Below are positions 1 through 3,681 of a stretch of DNA of 5,936 nt, piece by piece. The notes under the pieces were generated by a model. That model made no database searches. It was not told the DNA's origin and saw only the letters and a program-made list of their open reading frames with translations. Made by a program: the position numbers and the translations under genes. The stretch comes from Verrucomicrobiota bacterium (lineage in GTDB: Bacteria; Verrucomicrobiota; Verrucomicrobiia; Limisphaerales; UBA9464), in contig CANHYD010000156.1 of assembly GCA_947464705.1 (NCBI GenBank), positions 1 through 5,936 of the forward strand, in the 5' to 3' direction. Within the stretch, counting starts at the first letter, position 1, and every line of letters starts with the position of its first letter.

Positions 1-20
1 CGCCCGGCGGCCCAGGGAAC

Positions 21-39
21 GGACGGTGAGACACCGTCC
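21..39. repeat. Hairpin A of the repeat unit (8-bp stem, AGA loop)
   Basis: GGACGGTG pairs perfectly with CACCGTCC around a 3-nt loop AGA. Identical copies lie at 159-177 and 296-314. It is followed by CTACC, so on the minus strand the element reads GGTAGGG running into the stem with loop TCT, which is the same layout as hairpin D on the plus strand. The stem sequence is unchanged in all three copies. Confidence 0.85.
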
Positions 40-51
40 CTACCAGACCCG

Positions 52-67
52 CGGGCCTCCTGGCCCG
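52..67. repeat. Hairpin B of the repeat unit (6-bp stem, TCCT loop)
   Basis: CGGGCC pairs with GGCCCG around the loop TCCT. Identical copies lie at 190-205 and 327-342. It is the shortest stem of the four but is entirely G:C and unchanged in all three copies. Confidence 0.8.
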
Positions 68-76
68 AATCTCCAC

Positions 77-95
77 CAGCGGCCCCAGGCCGCTG
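77..95. repeat. Hairpin C of the repeat unit (8-bp stem, CCA loop)
   Basis: CAGCGGCC pairs with GGCCGCTG around the loop CCA. A second identical copy is at 215-233. The third unit breaks off just before this element. Confidence 0.82.
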
Positions 96-109
96 CCACC
101 CCCCGGTAG

Positions 110-128
110 GGCCCGTGTCCCACGGGCC
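110..128. repeat. Hairpin D of the repeat unit (8-bp stem, TCC loop)
   Basis: GGCCCGTG pairs with CACGGGCC around the loop TCC. A second identical copy is at 247-265. It is preceded by CGGTAG, so GGTAGGG leads directly into the stem, mirroring hairpin A read on the opposite strand. A and D therefore form an inversely oriented pair within each unit. Confidence 0.82.
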
Positions 129-350
129 ATCCCCACCTCGCCCGGCGGCCCAGGGAACGGACGGTGAGACACCGTCCCTACCAGACCCGCGGGCCTCCTG
201 GCCCGAATCTCAACCAGCGGCCCCAGGCCGCTGCCACTCCCGGTAGGGCCCGTGTCCCACGGGCCATCCCCGCCTCGCCCGGCGGCCCAGGGAACGGACG
301 GTGAGACACCGTCCCTACCAGACCCGCGGGCCTCCTGGCCCGAATCTCCA

Positions 351-489
351 AGAGCAGCCTGTCCCCAGCATGCTCCTCTATTGCAGATTCGGCTGGGTCA
401 CCTGGCCTCAGCCCAACCGTGAACCTGTCACCTTATTTTACTTTGAACCTGTCACTCTATTGCAGCGTAGGGGTGGAACCCATGGGGCC
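351..489 (+). other. Non-coding leader between repeat array and pseudopilin gene, with short direct repeats
   Basis: No gene is apparent here. It is clearly more A/T-rich than the array, especially at 420-465, and is the obvious place for the promoter of the downstream genes. Two short direct repeats are visible: TGAACCTGTCAC at 420-431 and 444-455 (24-bp spacing), and CTCTATTGCAG at 376-386 and 455-465. I could not find a convincing -35/-10 pair with normal spacing, so no promoter is called. A G-rich AGGGGTGG at about 469-476 lies roughly 14 nt before the chosen start, too far for a good ribosome binding site. Confidence 0.5.
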
Positions 490-1257
490 ATGGGGTTTTT
501 GTTTGCGATGGGGGCGTCGGGCTGTTTAGTTGCAATTGGTTTGCAACATTTGAAGTCCCAGAACGAGCGTCGAGCGTTCACGCTGATCGAATTGCTGGTG
601 GTCATTGCCATCATCGCGATCTTGGCGGGGTTACTATTGCCGGCCCTGGCCAAGGCTCAGTCGAAGGCGCGGGCCGCCTCCTGCATGTCGGGACTGCACC
701 AACTGGGGCTAGGCATCCAGATGTACGCCGATGACCACGGCGGATACTTCCCAGAAACGACCCACGGAACCTCTGCCACCAATCGGTCCTGGATCTTCAC
801 ACTGCGACCCTACGTGGGAAATGTAGATGCCATCCGGGCCTGCCCCTCGGATCCCCTGCGCAAGGCCCGCCTGACCAACCAAGCGTCCAGCTACATTCCC
901 AACGAATACGTGATGGTAGACTTGGTCGGCCCTTTCGGTGGGGTCACCGAATCCTTCCGGCGGATGGACACCCTGAGGAATCCAACCGACACGATCACCC
1001 TCTTTGAGGTGGCCACCGACAAGGAACCCAGCCTGTCCAACGACCACACCCATTCCCGGAATTGGGGCCAAGGCGGTTGGGATGCGGTCTTGGCAGATAT
1101 CCAACCCGACCGACACGGCAACGGGGCGGCTTCACCCCGACATGATAGCGGTCGTGCCAACGAGCTCATGGCCTGCGGTCACGTCTCATCCGTCTCGGCG
1201 GCGCTCTTGAAAGCCCGCATCGATCGGGGCGAAAACATTGCTCGCCCGCCCGATTAA
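490..1257 (+). CDS. Prepilin-type N-terminal cleavage/methylation domain protein (type II secretion-like pseudopilin)
   Basis: From the chosen ATG the protein has 255 residues. Its diagnostic segment, AFTLIELLVVIAIIAILAG then LLLPALAKAQ, is the class III prepilin signal and N-terminal hydrophobic helix, with the conserved Glu at +5 of the mature protein. Prepilin peptidase would cut before Phe30; the -1 residue is Ala rather than the classical Gly, a variant I recall as common in Verrucomicrobiota and Planctomycetota. After the helix comes SCMSGLHQLGLGIQMYADD, matching the usual 'NLKQLGLAIQMYADD' block, and the C-terminus has RHDSGRANELMACGHV, a degenerate form of the H-X9-DG motif with H-X10-CG spacing. 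Such proteins assemble in envelope pseudopilus or secretion systems, but no secretion ATPase or platform gene is in the window. The frame stays open upstream to a GTG at 301 inside the repeat array, which is too long for a leader. ATG 490 gives a 29-residue leader; ATG 508 (23 residues) is equally possible. Confidence 0.88.
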   Translation: MGFLFAMGASGCLVAIGLQHLKSQNERRAFTLIELLVVIAIIAILAGLLLPALAKAQSKARAASCMSGLHQLGLGIQMYADDHGGYFPETTHGTSATNRSWIFTLRPYVGNVDAIRACPSDPLRKARLTNQASSYIPNEYVMVDLVGPFGGVTESFRRMDTLRNPTDTITLFEVATDKEPSLSNDHTHSRNWGQGGWDAVLADIQPDRHGNGAASPRHDSGRANELMACGHVSSVSAALLKARIDRGENIARPPD

Positions 1258-1305
1258 TCTCCGTCGCTGGATTGCTCGAAATCGCCAGCTACACTCTTGC
1301 GCCTG

Positions 1306-2415
1306 ATGGGTTCCATCTCCATGCACCTCTCCCGCAACCCGTTCTCATGGCCCCAGTACCAGGCCTTCTGCCGGGCCGCTTACTGGGCAGGCCTCGTGGC
1401 GGCCCCCGTGATGGGGGCTTCGGATCCCACCCTGTCGCTCACCAACCGCATCGCGTTCACCCGACAGCACGTCGATATTCGGACGGTCTTCCAGGCCGAT
1501 GCCGAGACGCCGATCACCCTCCGAATTCACGACGGGGATCGTGGCATCAACTACCCGGCCACCAACACGGTACTCATGGTCGCGGAACAGGCCAAACTAG
1601 CCATCCCAGCCGGTTTCGAAACATTCGGCCCCGAGGGCTCTCCACTTTGGGTCCTTCCCCAAAGTCAGGATCCGGCCCTCGTGTACCTGGGCTTTTCGGC
1701 GGAAGGCTTCCCGAGAGACCGCTTTGATGGACGGCTACGCCTGAACTTGAAGGAGGTCCGCGGGCCCGGTTCGGTGTTTCTGTGGCAGGCCGATTCCGTG
1801 GGCGGAGTGACTCTGCGCATCAATTCGAAGGACGGCCTGGATGCCGATGACCGGATCGAACCGCTCATCAATGGGCACGATCACTACAACCTCGGGTTCA
1901 CCACGGCCGGACTCTATGAATTGGTTTTCCAACCCAGCGCCCGACCCTTGGGTTCCGAGACCTTTCTTCTGGGAGAATCCGTACCGGTTCTCTTCGCCGT
2001 GGAACCACTTCCGGTCGTTCCCCCGCCCCCGCCCCTCTGGCATCAATGGGTGCAGACCCAGTGGCCCGGAGGCGTTCCCACCGACGAGGTCCTGCCGGAG
2101 GCGGACCCCGATCACGATGGCGAACCCAATGTCGCGGAGTTCCTCTCCGGAACCAATCCCCGGGATCGATCCAGTCGTCCCCGGTTGAAGTACTATCCGG
2201 GGACCGGATTCGTACCCAGTCTGGTCTTTGAACTGCCGGTGGTGACCGAACGCTTGAGCGAGGCCCAGATCGAACTGGAGTCGGCCACAACCCTGACCGG
2301 TCCCTGGACCCCATTGCCCTCCCTGACTCCGATCGGAGCCATTTTGCGTTGGGAAGATTCCTTTGCCACACTGCCCAACACGCGATTCTATCGCCAACGG
2401 ACCACGAAGCTCTGA
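1306..2415 (+). CDS. Secreted choice-of-anchor M-type (TIGR03769-like) surface protein with DxDxDG segment and C-terminal beta domain
   Basis: The 369-residue product begins with a signal peptide whose hydrophobic core (AAYWAGLVAAPVMGA) probably ends near residue 38. Residues about 48-233 match, from memory, the 'actinobacterial surface-anchored protein'/choice-of-anchor M domain: HVDIRTVF start, SPLWVLPQSQDPALVYLGF, RGPGSVFLW, and the hallmark HDHYNLGFTTAGLYELVFQ. A proline-rich linker (VVPPPPPLW, about 237-245) leads to ADPDHDGEPNVAEFLSGTNP, a DxDxDG calcium-loop-like segment frequent in verrucomicrobial secreted proteins. A final domain of about 75 residues contains LTGPWTPLPS and ends NTRFYRQRTTKL, typical of verrucomicrobial secreted proteins. 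It likely acts at the outer surface or periplasm; the ligand is unknown. The gene lies 48 nt after the pseudopilin gene and 14 nt before the lipoprotein gene. ATG 1306 is chosen; ATG 1321 would trim five residues and also leaves a good signal peptide. Neither has a clear ribosome binding site. Confidence 0.82.
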   Translation: MGSISMHLSRNPFSWPQYQAFCRAAYWAGLVAAPVMGASDPTLSLTNRIAFTRQHVDIRTVFQADAETPITLRIHDGDRGINYPATNTVLMVAEQAKLAIPAGFETFGPEGSPLWVLPQSQDPALVYLGFSAEGFPRDRFDGRLRLNLKEVRGPGSVFLWQADSVGGVTLRINSKDGLDADDRIEPLINGHDHYNLGFTTAGLYELVFQPSARPLGSETFLLGESVPVLFAVEPLPVVPPPPPLWHQWVQTQWPGGVPTDEVLPEADPDHDGEPNVAEFLSGTNPRDRSSRPRLKYYPGTGFVPSLVFELPVVTERLSEAQIELESATTLTGPWTPLPSLTPIGAILRWEDSFATLPNTRFYRQRTTKL

Positions 2416-2429
2416 GCCCCTCGGACCCC

Positions 2430-2927
2430 ATGAATAACACGCCAATCTCTCGATTTTCCATCGCCCTCTTGGCTGTCAGCCTGTCTGCCGTCCTCATCGG
2501 ATGCGGGGGCAAAGAAGAGCCGGCCGGTCACGATCATGCAGGAGCCCACAAACACGAACATCGGGCCCCACATGGCGGCACGGCGATCGTCCTCGGCAAA
2601 GAGGCCTTCCATCTGGAGTTGGTCCGCACGGCGGAGGCCGGACTGCTCACCTGCTACGTCCTCGACGGGCACATGGAATCCTTCATCCGAATTCCTTCGC
2701 CTCATCTGAGCATCGAAACAACGGTCTCCAACCGGACCCAAACCCTGGAACTGCTCCCAGTGGCCAACGCGGCGACCGGAGAAAAAAGCGGAGACACCAG
2801 CCAGTTTGAAGCCCGCGCCGAATGGTTGAAGACCACCACCAACTTCACCGGAAAAGTCCTCGGCATCACCATCAAGGGCACGACCTTCACCGACGTCACG
2901 TTCCGCTTCCCCGAAGGCAACGAGTGA
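2430..2927 (+). CDS. Histidine-rich envelope lipoprotein, probable metal binding
   Basis: The 165-residue product starts with a lipoprotein signal peptide: an Arg at 8, a hydrophobic core (IALLAVSLSAVLIG) and a lipobox-like LIGC with lipidation expected at Cys25. Just after it, residues 34-50 read HDHAGAHKHEHRAPHGG, with six His in fifteen residues, followed by TAIVLGKEAFHLELV. The 'His cluster, PHGG, then HLELV' arrangement occurs in small periplasmic proteins found near cation transport systems (recollection, not checked). The rest looks like a compact beta domain with no obvious enzyme motif. The likely role is binding or buffering Zn, Cu or a similar cation in the periplasm; the metal cannot be read from sequence. 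The gene begins 14 nt after the stop of the preceding secreted protein gene, so the two probably share a transcript. ATG 2430 is chosen because it places the signal peptide at the N-terminus; the frame is open further upstream, but that extension overlaps the previous gene. No strong Shine-Dalgarno is visible. Confidence 0.85.
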   Translation: MNNTPISRFSIALLAVSLSAVLIGCGGKEEPAGHDHAGAHKHEHRAPHGGTAIVLGKEAFHLELVRTAEAGLLTCYVLDGHMESFIRIPSPHLSIETTVSNRTQTLELLPVANAATGEKSGDTSQFEARAEWLKTTTNFTGKVLGITIKGTTFTDVTFRFPEGNE

Positions 2928-3047
2928 CGGGCCTAAGCCGATCATTGCAACCGGTCCTAGCAACCGGTCTTCACAGCCATCCATAGGCAGTCCCACTAAA
3001 AACGGAAGGAGTCTCCCGTTTTCAGTCCCGCCAGCAGGGCAAGGCTC
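2928..3047. other. Convergent intergenic region with a short repeat pair
   Basis: This gap lies between the lipoprotein gene (plus) and the SRPBCC gene (minus), whose 3' ends face each other. It carries GCAACCGGTC twice, at 2947-2956 and 2960-2969. Because the core ACCGGT is self-complementary, the pair can also fold as a small hairpin with a 7-nt loop. The terminator-like hairpin at 2999-3022 is listed separately. No small gene was recognised. Confidence 0.55.
2998..3022 (-). terminator. Probable (bidirectional) rho-independent terminator between convergent genes
   Basis: AAAACGG at 2999-3005 pairs with CCGTTTT at 3016-3022 around a 10-nt loop that may add two more pairs (AG/CT) after one mismatch. 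Read on the minus strand, the stem ends in CCGTTTTT (2998-3005), giving a U-tract 26 nt after the stop of the SRPBCC gene. Read on the plus strand it ends in TTTT, 72 nt or more after the lipoprotein stop. The stem has only three G:C pairs, so its strength is modest. Confidence 0.5.
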
Positions 3048-3524
3048 TCAGGGTTTTTTCGGCGCGAGCGCCTGCTCCAAAAGACGGCGCGTCTGACGGT
3101 GTCGCCAGGCAAACATCACTGCCAATTGGGGCCGAAAAACCCACCGGTCCAACAACAATCCCCATCGTCCCCACGGCGGCAGGTATTCGACCCGGTCCGT
3201 CAATGAAGACAGCCGAGGCCCCACCTCCCGAAACTCATGGATATGGCGCCACTGGGGATAGGGCCCACGAATGGCCACATCCACCAGACGGCAGGGAGGG
3301 GACACCGTCTCCAAGGAGACCTCCCATTCCTGGGAGACGATCCCCAGGATCTTCACCGTCACCCCCAGCCTCGCGCCCGCCTTCCAGTGCTTGGGCAAGC
3401 GGAGACTGGCCACACGAACTCCCGGAGGATTGATGCGGTGGAGGTTGGCCGGGTCTTGGTGGAAGCGGAAGAGCGCCTCGACCGAGGTGCGAATTTCACT
3501 GGTTTTCTCAAAAATCAAAGCCAT
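3048..3524 (-). CDS. SRPBCC-fold (polyketide cyclase/START-like) ligand-binding protein
   Basis: The 158-residue product has the length and pattern of stand-alone SRPBCC proteins. It opens with FEKTSEIRTSVEALFRFHQDPANL, the first strand plus the 'F-x-FHxDPxNL' helix, followed by RINPPGVRV. The later segment GPYPQWRHIHEFREV, then SLTDRVEYLPPWG, then the closing helix MFAWRHRQTRRLLEQAL, also fits the family. Members form a deep hydrophobic pocket and bind lipids or other small hydrophobic ligands; some are enzymes, but no catalytic residue can be assigned here. No signal peptide is visible, so it is probably cytoplasmic. ATG at 3524 is chosen because family homology starts right there; a GTG at 3560 would add twelve residues (MPTVGRRSINGS) that look non-conserved. 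It lies downstream of the large azurin-domain gene on the same strand, but a terminator lies between them, so it is probably transcribed independently from somewhere in 3525-3632. No promoter was identified there. Confidence 0.83.
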   Translation of the reverse strand: MALIFEKTSEIRTSVEALFRFHQDPANLHRINPPGVRVASLRLPKHWKAGARLGVTVKILGIVSQEWEVSLETVSPPCRLVDVAIRGPYPQWRHIHEFREVGPRLSSLTDRVEYLPPWGRWGLLLDRWVFRPQLAVMFAWRHRQTRRLLEQALAPKKP

Positions 3525-3569
3525 GGATCCATTGATAGAACGACGCCCGACCGTGGGCACTGACAGGAA

Positions 3570-3599
3570 GTCTCAGCGGCTTCAGGCCGCCTGCGAGAC
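3570..3599. repeat. Imperfect inverted repeat upstream of the SRPBCC gene
   Basis: GTCTC (3570-3574) and GCGGC (3576-3580) face GCCGC (3586-3590) and GAGAC (3595-3599) across a 5-nt loop, with a small asymmetric internal loop. It sits about 45-75 nt upstream of the SRPBCC start, where a 5' untranslated region or operator could lie. No U-tract follows it, so it does not look like a terminator. Confidence 0.4.
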
Positions 3600-3632
3600 A
3601 ACTCGGCATGAAGATTGAGGCCTCGTCCAAGG

Positions 3633-3664
3633 AAAAGGCCGGGAACCCGCAAGGATTCCCGGCC
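3633..3664 (-). terminator. Rho-independent terminator of the azurin-domain gene
   Basis: GGCCGGGAA (3637-3645) and TTCCCGGCC (3656-3664) form a perfect 9-bp stem with a 10-nt loop. On the minus strand the stem is followed directly by TTTTCC (3636-3631), a short U-tract. It begins 17 nt after the stop codon of the large minus-strand gene, the expected place and orientation. Confidence 0.82.
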
Positions 3665-3681
3665 TCAGAAACCGACAGCGA

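Larger units (their letters stand above)
1..350. repeat. Tandem array of a 137/138-bp multi-hairpin repeat unit
   Basis: Unit 1 is 1-138, unit 2 is 139-275 and a partial unit 3 is 276-350; after 350 the sequence becomes unrelated. Copies 1 and 2 differ at only a few sites: C to A in the spacer before hairpin C, one C to T and one lost C in the C-run near 100, and A to G near the unit end. Copy 3 matches copy 1 over its 75 bases. Each full unit holds four perfect inverted repeats with 3-4-nt loops, listed separately. The unit is GC-rich and shows no credible coding content. The array starts at the window edge, so it may extend further left. It resembles intergenic REP/BIME-type palindromic clusters in organisation, but I do not recognise a named family. 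Confidence 0.93.

Noticed and set aside
1..350. CRISPR array
   Set aside because: The whole 137/138-bp unit is repeated, including what would be spacers, and there are no unique spacers between short repeats.
443..471. Sigma-70-type promoter with TTGAAC at 443-448
   Set aside because: The hexamer at 17-bp spacing (466-471, CGTAGG) bears no resemblance to TATAAT, so no promoter is claimed.
301..489. Upstream extension of the pseudopilin frame to a GTG at 301
   Set aside because: The first codons would lie inside the third copy of the hairpin repeat, and a leader of more than 90 residues before the prepilin cleavage site would be abnormal.
1735..2512. Minus-strand open frames opposite the choice-of-anchor M-type gene (1735-2445 and 1898-2512)
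   Set aside because: They have no recognisable domains and lie opposite a plus-strand gene with a signal peptide and coherent domain structure. They are treated as shadows.
3051..3060. T-run GGGTTTTTTC as a plus-strand terminator tail
   Set aside because: It lies inside the 3' end of the SRPBCC coding sequence (encoding Pro-Lys-Lys-Pro), and no good hairpin sits immediately before it.
3203..3618. Plus-strand open frames opposite the SRPBCC gene
   Set aside because: Low-complexity Pro/Arg-rich translations with no domain; the minus-strand product fits the SRPBCC family from end to end.
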